A stretch of DNA of 64,000 bases from Brachionus manjavacas (Eukaryota; Rotifera; Eurotatoria; Ploima; Brachionidae), in contig JAHQIY010000020.1 in assembly GCA_019054805.1 (NCBI GenBank), forward strand, positions 62,001 through 126,000, in the 5' to 3' direction. The notes beneath the pieces are model-generated. The model was not told the DNA's origin. It was given only the letters and a program-made list of their open reading frames with translations, and did no database searches. A program made the translations under genes and the position numbers. Positions 12,095 to 23,700 of this stretch are shown here, one piece after another (positions within the stretch are counted from its first letter, which is position 1; each line of letters starts with the position of its first letter).

Positions 12095-14434
12095 ATGGTC
12101 ACGAAATTTTGTCTCCTTTTTTGTCTTTGGTTTTTTCTAGCTGATGCAATAGATATTGACGCTCTTTTGAATTCAATGTCCTTTGAAGAAAAATGTGGAC
12201 AAATGACCCAAGTTACTTTTGATGTAATTCAAAAATTGCCTCAACCTACAGATTTTGATGAAAATCCAGTTAATCTAACACTGTTGGAGCATGCGATTTT
12301 GAAAAAAAATGTAGGCTCAATTTTGAATACACCTTACAATGTAGCTCAAAAAGCGGAAACATGGCAAAAAGTAATCAAAGTAATTCAAGATACATCAGCT
12401 AAATCAAGGCTCCGAATTCCATCTATTTATGGATTGGATTCAATACATGGTGCCAATTACATTCAAGAAGCAGTTTTGTTTCCTCATTCAATTTCTCTAG
12501 CAGCAAGTTTTAATCCTGAATTGACAAGAAAAATTGCCCAAATAACTTCGCTGGAGACCCGCGCTATTGGCATACCGTGGAACTTTAATCCTGTCCTGGA
12601 TGTGGGCCGACAGCCTCTTTGGCCCAGACTTTTTGAAACTTATGGAGAAGATCCTTATTTGGCTGGCAGAATGGGGGAAGTATATGTTCAGGCTAGCCAG
12701 GGAAATGATTTGAAAAATCGAAGCAATGTTGCCACATGCTTGAAACATTATATTGGTTATAGCTTTCCATTTAATGGAAAAGATCGCACACCGGCTTTTA
12801 TTCCAGAAAATTTATTAAGAAATGTTTTTTTGCCTCCATTTGAAAAAGGTGTTCTTGCTGGATCACCAACTGTTATGGTCAATTCAGGAGAAGTAAATGG
12901 AATACCTGGACATGCTAACTATCACTATTTGACAGAAATACTCAAGGGTGAGCTTAAATTCTCTGGTTTTGTTGTGTCCGATTGGGAAGACATAAAAAGA
13001 TTGCATTACAGAGACAAATTGGCCGAGAGTGATGAAGAAGCTGTGCGCATTGCGGTCATGGCAGGTTTGGACATGAGCATGGTTCCATTTGACTTCAGCT
13101 TCTATGACCATTGTGTAAATTTGACCAAAAAAGATACAAAATTTTCTCAGCGAGTTAACGATGCAACAAGACGCATTCTTAAGGTTAAAAATGATCTTGG
13201 ACTTTTTGAAAATTCTCAACCTTTTGCAGAAGATTTAGATAAAATAGGAACAAAAGAATCACATGATGTAAGTGTTGAAGCAGCTCGCGAATCAATTGTT
13301 CTAGCTCAAAATGATGGAACATTGCCTCTAAATTCAAATGAAAATAAAAGAGTATTAGTTGCAGGACCATCTGGTAATGTTTTAAGAGTACTGAATGGTG
13401 GATGGTCTTATGTTTGGCAAGGAAATGTCGAAGAGCATTTTGTTAAATTTGGTACACAAAAAAAGACAACCATTTTTGAAGAAATTGAGAAAATAAATCC
13501 AAATAGCGAATATTCACAAGGAGCTAATTTTACTCATTTGACCAATTTAGATGATACAGTGGCAAAAGCCAAAAATGTTGACATCATCATACTGACAATT
13601 GGAGAAGAGAGTTATTGTGAAACTCCCGGAAACATAAATAATCTAATGTTGAGCGAGTCTCAACAAGTGCTGGCCGATCGTTTGTTAGAATTGAATAAAA
13701 CAGTTATTTTGGTTTACATTGGTGGTAGACCAAGAATAATCACCAATATTGCTCAAAAATCAAGTGCTGTTCTAATTGGATTTTTGCCAGGTGAAAAAGG
13801 AAGTCAAGCAATAGCCGAAATTATATTCGGCAAATACAATCCAAATGCCAGACTCTCGGTTACCTATCCTTTGGATGTAAATGGTATTTCAACATATGAC
13901 TACAAACCTTTGGAAGTTCATGATGCAAATAAAGTGGAAAATTTATATGCATTTGGTCATGGTCTAAGTTATACCAAATTTGAGTATTCGAATTTGAGAT
14001 TAAGTAAAAAATCAATTGGACTTCAAGAGTCGTTGACAGTAAGTGTTAATGTAAAGAATGTTGGTCAAATGGATGGCAAAGAGAGTGTTTTGTTGTTTTT
14101 AAATGATGAATATGGTAGTTTGACTAGACCAGTAAGACAATTGAAAGGATTTGAAAAAATTTCATTGAAAATGGGTGAAAGTGTTGATGTAAACTTTAAT
14201 ATTAATTTTGATGATTTGTCATTTATAAACATTAATAATCAACGAGTTATTGAACCAGGAAAATTTAACATTTTTGTTGGTAATTTAAATGATTCATTTA
14301 GTGTAACAATGGATAAAGATGTGAGCACATCTTTTTCTTTTTTACTAACAACCACAGTATCTTCCAAATCTTCTTCATCATATTTTAGCTTATTAAATCT
14401 TTTTTTAGTCTTTATTTTAAAACTTATTTTTTGA
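12095..14434 (+). CDS. Secreted GH3 beta-glucosidase, possibly GPI-anchored, intronless
   Basis: 779 residues in one exon. Glycoside hydrolase family 3 enzymes release beta-linked glucose from oligo- and polysaccharides. Residues 1-18 form a signal peptide. The (beta/alpha)8 domain spans about 20-370, with GLDSIHG at 113-119, KHYIGY, and the nucleophile Asp296 in GFVVSDWEDI. The second alpha/beta domain has GEESYCETPGN at 503-513, the position of the family's acid/base region. A fibronectin-III-like domain follows (about 640-735, after YAFGHGLSYTKFEYS). The tail is Ser-rich (757-762) and then strongly hydrophobic (763-779), as in a GPI-anchor signal. It resembles Dictyostelium/bacterial/plant-type exo-glucosidases more than typical animal glucosidases. 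Absence of introns beside split neighbours fits horizontal or retro-acquisition, which is inference. AATAAA lies at 14487. Confidence 0.93.
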   Translation: MVTKFCLLFCLWFFLADAIDIDALLNSMSFEEKCGQMTQVTFDVIQKLPQPTDFDENPVNLTLLEHAILKKNVGSILNTPYNVAQKAETWQKVIKVIQDTSAKSRLRIPSIYGLDSIHGANYIQEAVLFPHSISLAASFNPELTRKIAQITSLETRAIGIPWNFNPVLDVGRQPLWPRLFETYGEDPYLAGRMGEVYVQASQGNDLKNRSNVATCLKHYIGYSFPFNGKDRTPAFIPENLLRNVFLPPFEKGVLAGSPTVMVNSGEVNGIPGHANYHYLTEILKGELKFSGFVVSDWEDIKRLHYRDKLAESDEEAVRIAVMAGLDMSMVPFDFSFYDHCVNLTKKDTKFSQRVNDATRRILKVKNDLGLFENSQPFAEDLDKIGTKESHDVSVEAARESIVLAQNDGTLPLNSNENKRVLVAGPSGNVLRVLNGGWSYVWQGNVEEHFVKFGTQKKTTIFEEIEKINPNSEYSQGANFTHLTNLDDTVAKAKNVDIIILTIGEESYCETPGNINNLMLSESQQVLADRLLELNKTVILVYIGGRPRIITNIAQKSSAVLIGFLPGEKGSQAIAEIIFGKYNPNARLSVTYPLDVNGISTYDYKPLEVHDANKVENLYAFGHGLSYTKFEYSNLRLSKKSIGLQESLTVSVNVKNVGQMDGKESVLLFLNDEYGSLTRPVRQLKGFEKISLKMGESVDVNFNINFDDLSFININNQRVIEPGKFNIFVGNLNDSFSVTMDKDVSTSFSFLLTTTVSSKSSSSYFSLLNLFLVFILKLIF

Positions 14435-14486
14435 ACCAATTGTTCTAAAAAAATGAATAACTAAAAATTAGATTTTATTTTATTTT

Positions 14487-14492
14487 AATAAA
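14487..14492 (+). terminator. Poly(A) signal of the GH3 gene
   Basis: AATAAA 53 bases after the stop, followed by a T-rich run. Confidence 0.45.
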
Positions 14493-14713
14493 AATTTTTT
14501 TTTTTTCGTTGATGACTAATTTTACTTTGTTTTATTCTAATTTTTATTGAATATTTAAATAATTTGAAAAAAAAGCTTACGTCTCAATATGGCAAATTAA
14601 TTTTTGCCAAATATTAGTCACGTCTCTGGTTTAATTTCAAAACACTAACACAATTGAAAACCATATAAAAAACATTAATCTAAGAAAAAATAATTATAAG
14701 TAATTTATTTGAA

Positions 14714-16273
14714 ATGAACCAAATCAACTGTGACTATTGTGGTCTAGAATTACATAAAAACTCTATTTTAATGCTTCCATGTGGCTTTTTGGTATGTTAC
14801 GAGCATATATCAGATATAGTCGAGTCAAAGTGGTGCATTGTGTGCAAAGGTCACGAGCTTGACATTGATAAATTTATGAGTATGGCACTGAACAAAATGG
14901 TACTAAACGAAAGTAAACTGAAACAAAAAACACTTGAGCTAAATAGCAGTTTTTCTTTTTTGCGCTCAATTCGAACCGACCCGCAATCTTACATATCTGG
15001 TCATTTTCAAAATTTAAAAAATCAGCTGGACCTGAGGCGTTCAGAACTAAAACAGGAAATAACCAGACAAATAGATGACCACTATGACCAGCTTGTTAGT
15101 AATCTACAAGAAAATCAAGAAAAATATTTGAAAAAAATCGAGTTCAAATTAAACAATGCTGAACTCGAAGACATCCACACTGAGCATGAAGATAAACAAA
15201 AATTCAATATTAAAGATCGATTAGATTTTATTGAAAATAAGCTGATCGATTTAAAAAATAAAATAAAAAATAATGATCTTTTAAGATTTGATTTAGATCA
15301 GTATAGGTTATTTGATTTTTGCAAAGGAACATTTGATATCAAGAAAATATTTGGTCAATTTAGAATAGAAAAACTTGCTAATGTGAAAAAATATGAGTGT
15401 GTAAATAGCGTCCATGTGCATTCAAATCAAGTTTTCTGCATTGATGAACTTGAGTCTGGCGAAATTGTTACATCGTCCAAAGATAAGACAATTAAAATAT
15501 GGGACATTTACACTGGCAGTTGTCTAAATACTTTATTTGGTCACACAAATTGGGTTCTCCAATTGATTATTTTGAATAAAAATGAGATAATTAGTTGCTC
15601 AGGCGATGGAAGCATTAGAAAATGGAATTGGAAAAGTGGCGATTGTTTGAGAGCTATTCAGGCATCGAACAAAGAAGTTTGGTCATTATTGTTGATGGAA
15701 AACGAGGTTATTCTGAGTGGTTGTAGTGAGGGGTTGGTGAAAAAATGGAATTTTAAGACGGGAGAATGCAAAAAAGTATACCAAGAACATCTCGGAATTG
15801 TTTATTCATTGATTAAAGTCAATTTAGACAGCTTTTTAAGCTCATCCGCTGATAATACCATAATATATTGGAACTATAATTCAGGAGAAAAATTGCGCAC
15901 TTTTAAGGATCATTCGAGTTATGTTTGGAAAATGCTTGTATTGAATGAAAATGAGTTTATTAGTGGAGCAGCCGATGGTTCAATTAAACTTTGGAATTTA
16001 GATGAATCAAAATGTAAAGACACTTTCAAAAAACATGAAAAGTGTGTTCGAAATTTTGTGAAAACAAATGATAATCAAATTTTGACATGCTTCGATGATG
16101 GACTAGTCAAAATTTTGGATCTAAAAGAAAAAAATTTCAATCCAATACTAAATACAAATTGCGCTGGCTTACACTGCATCAAGCTTTTACACAATGGCCT
16201 TATAATCAGCACGTCAAACGAAGGAATTATCAAAGTATGGAGGCCAGAATTTAATAAAAAAATTTACGAATAA
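14714..16273 (+). CDS. RING-like / coiled-coil / WD40 protein, intronless
   Basis: 519 residues. The N-terminus has a zinc-binding pattern: Cys6-x2-Cys9, Cys23, Cys28-x2-His31, Cys41-x2-Cys44 and His47, like a degenerate RING or B-box. Residues about 60-200 are charged and helical (coiled-coil probable). From about 233 there are seven WD40-type blades with recurring KIWD/KWN/KLWN ends (TSSKDKTIKIWD, CSGDGSIRKWNW, GAADGSIKLWNL), enough for one propeller. The layout is that of a TRIM/TRAF7-like E3 ligase with a propeller substrate reader, but ligase function is only inferred and the finger is atypical. I cannot assign an orthologue. It follows the intronless GH3 gene by 280 bp in the same direction. 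The stop overlaps AATAAA, and a second AATAAA is at 16284. Confidence 0.85.
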   Translation: MNQINCDYCGLELHKNSILMLPCGFLVCYEHISDIVESKWCIVCKGHELDIDKFMSMALNKMVLNESKLKQKTLELNSSFSFLRSIRTDPQSYISGHFQNLKNQLDLRRSELKQEITRQIDDHYDQLVSNLQENQEKYLKKIEFKLNNAELEDIHTEHEDKQKFNIKDRLDFIENKLIDLKNKIKNNDLLRFDLDQYRLFDFCKGTFDIKKIFGQFRIEKLANVKKYECVNSVHVHSNQVFCIDELESGEIVTSSKDKTIKIWDIYTGSCLNTLFGHTNWVLQLIILNKNEIISCSGDGSIRKWNWKSGDCLRAIQASNKEVWSLLLMENEVILSGCSEGLVKKWNFKTGECKKVYQEHLGIVYSLIKVNLDSFLSSSADNTIIYWNYNSGEKLRTFKDHSSYVWKMLVLNENEFISGAADGSIKLWNLDESKCKDTFKKHEKCVRNFVKTNDNQILTCFDDGLVKILDLKEKNFNPILNTNCAGLHCIKLLHNGLIISTSNEGIIKVWRPEFNKKIYE

Positions 16274-16283
16274 AGTCATTTTT

Positions 16284-16289
16284 AATAAA
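16284..16289 (+). terminator. Poly(A) signal of the WD40 gene
   Basis: AATAAA 11 bases past the stop codon; an earlier AATAAA overlaps the stop itself. Confidence 0.45.
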
Positions 16290-16499
16290 GTGTTAAATTT
16301 GGGCATTTTTTTAAATTATATTTTAAAATTTATTTAAAATTAAATAAAAAAAATTAAAACAAAATTCAAAAACCAATTTTTTAAATTCGGAACCTAAGTA
16401 ACCACCAGACACTTTGAATTTTCTGATTGAATTTTTTCATAAAATTAAAAAGTTTCCATACCGAGACAGTATATTCAAGATGGGGTAGTACAAGACTTA

Positions 16500-17530
16500 G
16501 ATGGATAGATAGATAGATGGACTGCAGTGTTATCGAAAACACGTTGCTAATTAATATTAGCTAAGGCAGTTAAAACATTATTTTTATCAATAGCGTTTTT
16601 GAATGAATTAAGTGATTTTGCGTTTTTTAATTCACATGGTAATTTGTTCAAGACATTTACTTTTCTGTTATTGAAAAAGTTAGATCGTTGTTGATTTGAT
16701 TTTACTAATTCTTTGATATAATTATGTTGTTTTTCATTTCTATTAGATGCAATGGGCTTCCTATACCAGTTTATACTATCCATTTTATGTAGTTCTTTAT
16801 ATTTCTGGATTAAATCACCTCTAATACGTCTAAATCCATATTCATACACCTTTCTTCATAGTTTAAAAATCTAGTTAATTTAGGTTTTTTAGTTAACCTA
16901 TGTTGAATATCTTCTAATATTTTTATATCTTTTAATAAATATGTTGACCATTCAGGTATAGCATATTCGAGGCTTGGTCTAATATAACAAGTACATAGTC
17001 TTTTCCATATTTCAGCTTCACGCGTTTTAAAAGTTTTCTTCAATATACCAAGCATTCCGTTACTTTTATTAGCAGCTGCTATACATTTATCTTTAAATTT
17101 CAGGTTGTTCTTAATGAGGATTCCTAATTGGTTTTCTAAGTTTGTTTTAGTCAGTTCAATTTGTTTATCGCCATCATTTAAATAATATTTGTATTCGTTA
17201 TTGTTCTTACCAATATGCATTACTTTGCATTTATTAAAATTTAATTTAATTAACCATTTATTTGACAATTTTGTTATTTTTTTTTAAATCTTCTTGTAAT
17301 GATTTAGCTTCTGATTTGTATGTTACTATTTCAAAATTTTTTGTATCATCTGCATATTTTTCACATTCGCTTGACAAGTCTTTACTTAACTCATTGATAA
17401 ATATATTAAATAAATTAGGTCCTAAAACAGAACCTTGTGGTACACCACTTGTTACATCTGCCAAATCTGAGACGTAGTTTTCCAATACAACTCTTTGCTT
17501 TCTATTTACTAAGAACGAATTAATCAATAT
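16500..17530 (-). mobile_element. LINE remnant C (RT C-terminal half, 5' truncated, two frameshifts)
   Basis: Reading on the minus strand from 17527: [16 protein letters not shown], then [20 protein letters not shown] and the catalytic KYADDT box, thumb and C-terminal segments ending at 16547. Three overlapping frames carry the continuous protein, so frameshifts lie near 17275 (in an A-run) and 16845. The 3' end has a stem-loop (GTGTT/AACAC at 16527-16542), CTGCAG, then (ATCT)n at 16500-16519. The fingers domain, endonuclease and everything upstream are absent, as expected for a 5'-truncated insertion. Jockey/CR1/L2-type non-LTR element; inactive. It sits just downstream of FBF1 and the WD40 gene. 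Confidence 0.88.
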
Positions 17531-17710
17531 TCAATTATCTCAAAATTTTAAATTTTGTTTACAAATATTATTAAATTTTAATTAAAAAATATTTAAATAT
17601 TAAATTAAATGCATGATTCGATTTTTAACGTTTAAATTTTCAGTCAATTTTCAGTAAAAAAAAATTTAATTTTTAATTTATTTTTTTAGATACAAAAATA
17701 ATGAATAAAT

Positions 17711-20700
17711 TTATGCCAAAGATGAATTTAATTGATTAAAGCTCAACGATCTACTACTACTTTTGAGAGTTTCTATGAAATTTTTTTCATCATTAACAAA
17801 TTGTCTATCCTTAAATGAAAAAAAATAAAAAAATAAACTAAAGTTAAAATTAAGAATTAAAATAAGCTCTTTTACTTTCAAGGCTTGTATTTTTAATTGT
17901 CTCAATAATTTGGAATCTTCCAGTTGTGAATTGTTAACTTGTGAAATCATTGTCGACTGCAGTCTTGATTGATATAAATTTAAAAATCCAGTTCCATATC
18001 CACTGCTTTGCATGGACATGCCCATAAAGCTTAGTTCTTTTACCGGCTCTTGGCATTTTGAGCACTTTAAATTTGACTTGTAGACCTCAATGTCTTGCTG
18101 TAGTTTGTATAAGGCAATTTTCTCTTGATTTATCTTTGTTTCTCTTTCATTTAACATCATCATTTGTTGCTGAATTTGATTCAGTCTGGAATCGTGGTTC
18201 GTTTTTATCTCATTCACTTGATCCAATATTCGCTTATTTGACTCTTTTTCTCTATTTGATTTCTAGAATAAAAAAACTTAATTCAATAAAAAAAAATTTT
18301 AATTTTCTTCTACCAAATACAATTCTTCGGCATCTGAATACTTTTGATTCAAAACCGCCTGCAATTGATCTATCTTGCTAATTTTGGCTTCCAATTCCAT
18401 TTTTTTATCATCCAAAAGCTTTTTCTCCTGTTTAAGCTCAATTTCTTTTTCCTTAAGTTCATTCCTTAATTTTTCCAACCTTTCCTTTTCTTCATTCAAA
18501 CGTCTGCTCGACACCGAAATCTCTGCCTCAACGTTTATGTTATTCAACGAGTCCTGATGCTTTTTATCTTTGTAAGCGTTCAACGACGCTTCTAAGTTAG
18601 CCCTTTCTTCGGCTATCTTTCGCTTTTCTTCATACACCTGCTGCATTAGACGTTTTTGTTCTAATAGAATGTCGTCTTTGCAGCGTTCAATGTCGCTTCT
18701 TTCGCGTGCCAACTTTTCCATTATTATTTTTTGCTCGTTTATCAATGCTTCTTGAAAAGCTTCCATTTTTTTCTCTTGTTGCTTGCCTTTCCATCTTTCC
18801 TCGGCAACTGACTTTGACTGCTCGGCCAAATGGTCTTCGAGACGCTTGATTGTCTCATTTAAGTTGCGTATCTCGGCCTCATATTCTTTTTGCTGACGAT
18901 TCAAGCGTTCTTCGCGGACTTGAAAATTAGAAATTTTTTACCAGAAAAATTTATTTCTGCAAAATTCAACAGGACTGCTTGGTTTTGTGTTTTTAGCCAG
19001 CTTTAAGTGAGAGAAATGGAGCAGGAAAAATTTCAGAATGATAATTAAATCTGTTAAGAAGATGATGCTACAAATAAAGTTTAAATTGTTTAAGTTGAGA
19101 ACAAAAATTTTACTAAAATCTAGAAATTTATTCTGTAAATTGACCTTTTGCTAAAAAAAGCAGATTTTTTAAAAATTTTAAATTTAAACTATTCTTTGAC
19201 AAAGAAAATACATTTAAAGCTTTTTTTTGGATTAATTAATTTAATTATTTTATCTGATATTTATTATTTTGATTGACTAACTTAATTTACAACAATTTAC
19301 ATAAAATAAAGAAAAATTTTCAAAGGTAAAAAGACAAAAATTTACCAGATTTTACGTGAATTGTTTTAAAAACAACAATTCGAAAATGAGTTTTTTTGTC
19401 TTTAAGAAAAAAGAAATTTACGTTTTTTTAAGGAATTTTTTTTTAATTAATAAGAATCTTAATCATAAAATAGATCAAAACGAAGCCACCAAATTAACTT
19501 TTTTCACTCAAAAGATGCCAAAGCTGTTAAATTTTTGGAATTTTTGCTTTTACAATAATTAATATTGTATTGTATGTAGATTTTTTTAAAAATAAAATAT
19601 TTAATTAACAAATTTTCAATCTTTCTTTACTCTGTGTTTTTTTTTTTTTTTAATAAAAAATTAATTTTTATTTAAAAAAGGAGATGTTTACTAAATAATA
19701 ATTGTAGAAATTAAAATAAATAAATTAAGGTAAAAAATGTCTTTTTTGATTTTTAATATTTAATTTTTAATTTTTTAACCTAATTTCCATTTCGAAATAA
19801 AAATTGGCAAAAATGCATACATTTTTGTTTCATAAATTCAGGTTTTTTGATTAAAGGTGTTTTTGTTTAGATTCTTGTCCACAATTAAATTTACAAAAGA
19901 GTCATCTCATGTCACTTCAATCTGTTAAGTTGAACCGAACACTTTAACTACTAATTAATTTTATTTCCAAAATCTTCACAGATACATGGTGCCACTTCTT
20001 ATTTTATTCAAAAAAAAGTCCATTTATACATAAAATAAGTTAATTTTTCTAAAATTCATCTCACATAGAACTTAAGATACAATAGTGTCAAATATTTCGC
20101 GTAATTTTAGATAAAAACAAAAAATCATGGCAGTTCTATTAATCAAAATTTAAAAAAAATATAAGTTACGTTTTAGCTGTTCTTCTTTGTTTCTTATTTG
20201 AACTTGGTGTTCATTAATGTTCACTACATGATCCATTTGAACCTTGTGTGTAATTGTGTCCAAGCTTTTTGTATTATCCTCGATTAGACTAATTACATTT
20301 TCGAGTGTTTTTCCATGAGAATTGGCAGCAAGAGCCGCACTAAGTTCACTTTCTTTCAACATTTTTATTCTCTCTATAATTTGTTCATTGTCTTCTTTGA
20401 TATTTTGTACAGCGGTGCGATGCAGTTGTTTGAGTTTTTCCATCTCCATGTCAAACTCTTTTTGCTTATCATCTAATTTTTGTTTGTACACATTAGTTAG
20501 GTCTAGTTTTTCTTTTTCGATTAGATCGATGTGATGCTGAAGTATTTCTTTTTCGTCTTTGTACAACTTGAGACTATTGTCGCGGTCTTCTTTCAAAATT
20601 GCTATCTGACTGTCACAGCTGTCTTTCATTAGCTTAATTTGTAGTTCAAAATTGGATTTGCTATGCTCAAGTTGAAGCCTCAAGTCTTGGTTTTCGTACT

Positions 20701-23700
20701 CCAAGTGCTTTATTTTTTGCAAGTAAGCTTGACCATCATTGCTATGATCAACAGCTACATTTTCTGCATTCTAGATAAAAAAATATTTTAATAAAAAAAA
20801 CGACAACATCTAAAATCTTCTAATCAAGTGAGTGGGAGATAAGTGCAAAAAAATTTTTAAAATAAGTCTTGGAATTTTATCATATCCTTATTTTTTAGAA
20901 AAGTGATTAGGAATAAAATAAAGACTGGTCAATGTTGTGACCAGCTGATCATACTTATAATACAAAAAATAAAAAAATAAAAAATTTCATGAACAATTGC
21001 TTATAGAGTTAAAAGAAGAAAAAAATTGATTAAATTTTTGAAAAAATTTTTTGTTGACCTTTATCTACCATAAAAAATTTTTGATCATAAAATAAATACT
21101 AGTGTTGCTTCGAAAATTTAAATACATTTTTTAAAATAGAATTTTTAAAAAATTTGTTACATTCTTCAAATCCATTTGAGTTTAAATTTTAAAGGAGGCA
21201 ATCTTATAAAACATAATTAACGTAATCATCCGAATTGAGTGACATGTCTTTAAAATAGAGTACTCTATTTTAGTGACACTCTGTTATAACATGTGAATGA
21301 TTCTATAGTGACATGTCACTAAATTCAGATAATTACGTTATCTGAAATTTTTTTTTGCATACAGATAAAATATTTTTTAGGATTACTTTAACTGCGGATA
21401 GATAATTTTAAAAAAATTCGAAAAAGCAAATTTATGAAATATGGAAGAAAGTAAATGTATCTCCTATACATAAAAGTGGATCAAAAGTAGAAATTAAAAG
21501 TTATAGACCGATTTCACTAACTTCAATAGTCGACAAGGTAATAGAAAGAATGCTAAGGGATGAGATAATGAACTATTTACTAGAATACAATTTAATCTCT
21601 AATAGACAGCAAGAAAATTAGAGTTCATTGATAAAGCAACTTATGAATTTGAAAAGGCAAAAATGTTGAAATTGTGTATACTGACTTCTCAAAGGCTTTT
21701 GATAAAGTTCCTCATGGAAAACTGATAATAAAACTTGAATCATATGGTATAAATGGTAAACTTCTAAGCTGGATTGTGTCGTTTTTGATTGAGCGGGAAC
21801 AAAGAGTTCTTTTAGGTAATGATGCATCCAAAAGGGAGGTAGTTACATGCAGAGTACCACAAGGATCCGTACTTGGTCCAATCCTAATTACAATTTATAT
21901 CAATGATCTTCTTGAGAGCTTCAACAGTTTCTGTCTTAGATATGCTGATGATTTAAAATTAATTGGTCTCTTCGAATTCTCGGACGTAGGATCTTTAGAA
22001 CTTCAGAAAGACCTCGATTTCCTAGTGAAATGGACAGAAAATTGGTCAACAAATCTAAACCTGAACAAATGTAAAGCAATGCATCAAGGAAAGAGAAAAG
22101 AAAAAGCCAAATACTTATAATCAAACCAAAATATATCTTATTTCCTAGAGGAGAAAAGGATTTGGGTTTTTTTATTATATAAGATCTGAAATGGAATAAA
22201 CAATGTACTGTAGCAACTATGAAAGCTTACCGAATACTGGGTCAAAGTATCATTAAGACTTCTCTATACACCATTTGTGAGACTCCATCTGGAGTATGCA
22301 GTAGGAACCTGGAGTTCGTTTTTAAAACAAGACATTATAAATCTTGAAAAAGTGCAAAGAAGAGCGACAAAACTGATTGATTATACCAGAACCAAGTCTT
22401 ATGAAGACAGATTGAAAAACTTAAATATAATGAAACTTGAAAATTGCCGTTTAAGAGAAAACTTAATTCAAATATACAAAATTTTAAAAGGTTTTGAAAA
22501 AGTATCGTTAACTAATGGTATCAATTTCACTTGTGGTGTAAAAAACCTAAGAAGATCACATGACAATAGATTAGCGCGAGAAATAAATTGCAGAGGCTTT
22601 ATAAGATATAATTTCTTAACAAATTGCTGTTTAAAATTCTGGAACAGTTAATCAATGAATGGTATTAATGCGCCAACAATAAATAGCTTCAAAGCAGTCA
22701 TTGACAATGAAGTTTTTGGAACGATGAAAAGCAAAGTCTGCCAAAGCCTTAGTTTATAAGGCTAAACGCTTTAGAGCGTAGATAGTGTAGATAGAAATAT
22801 CTATACTGCAGATACTACTACTAATAAAAAGGAATTGTTTTAAAATAATAATGTTTTAATAATTAATAAGCAAGATGAAGATAAAGAGTCAGTAAATTTG
22901 AAATAAAAAAAATATATTAATTTGACTTGCACGTAAACAATTTCCATGCTTTTCATATCGTAACATATGCTTTACTAAAAGTTTATTTATTTGTTTACTG
23001 TACCGAGCTAGAGATCCTTCAGAATAAATTAAAAAAAAAATAAATAAAAATAAAAAATCAAAATAAAGTAAAATAAGCTAGAAAAAATTGAAAAAAAAGT
23101 TTAAAAGACATATATTGAAAAAGGTTGTTAAAAATTACACATGTTTATAAAATTGAAGCTAAAGGAAAAAAAGAGGAAGCAGTAAGGGAGCAATTACACA
23201 ATGGAGTTGGATATTCGGCAGATCTTTATTCGAAACCCACTTTTCGAAATTCCTCCACCAGTCTGACAACCTATGGATTAGAATCACTCAATCCTGTCCC
23301 AACATATCTCTCACTCAGCTCAAAAAGTCGATTCCAGACTGCCAAACAACTAATTTAAATTGGTTAAAAAACTCGTGATGCACCATGTTAGAGGGAGTAT
23401 CGTATTTTAACTCAAGGACATGTCTTACTGCTGTATTCTGAATTGCTTGTGTATTATTTTCTGAAAATGAATTCAAACAAGGAAAAGAAAAGTCTAAAAT
23501 TGATCCGACTAAAGGATTATAAAAATTTCATAATTATGTGTTATTAAATATTGTTCGTATAGCATTATCTATCTTATGGGAGTCATATTCAAAAAATAAT
23601 CCAAAAGTTTTTTTGATCATTTTTTTTTTGTTTAATTTTTTTTCTTCATTAAACTCTGTGAACAATTGTTCATGAAATTTATTTACTAATTATTTTGAAC

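Noticed and set aside
23125-23358. 77-codon plus-strand frame
   Set aside because: Antisense to the LINE A relic; not a gene.
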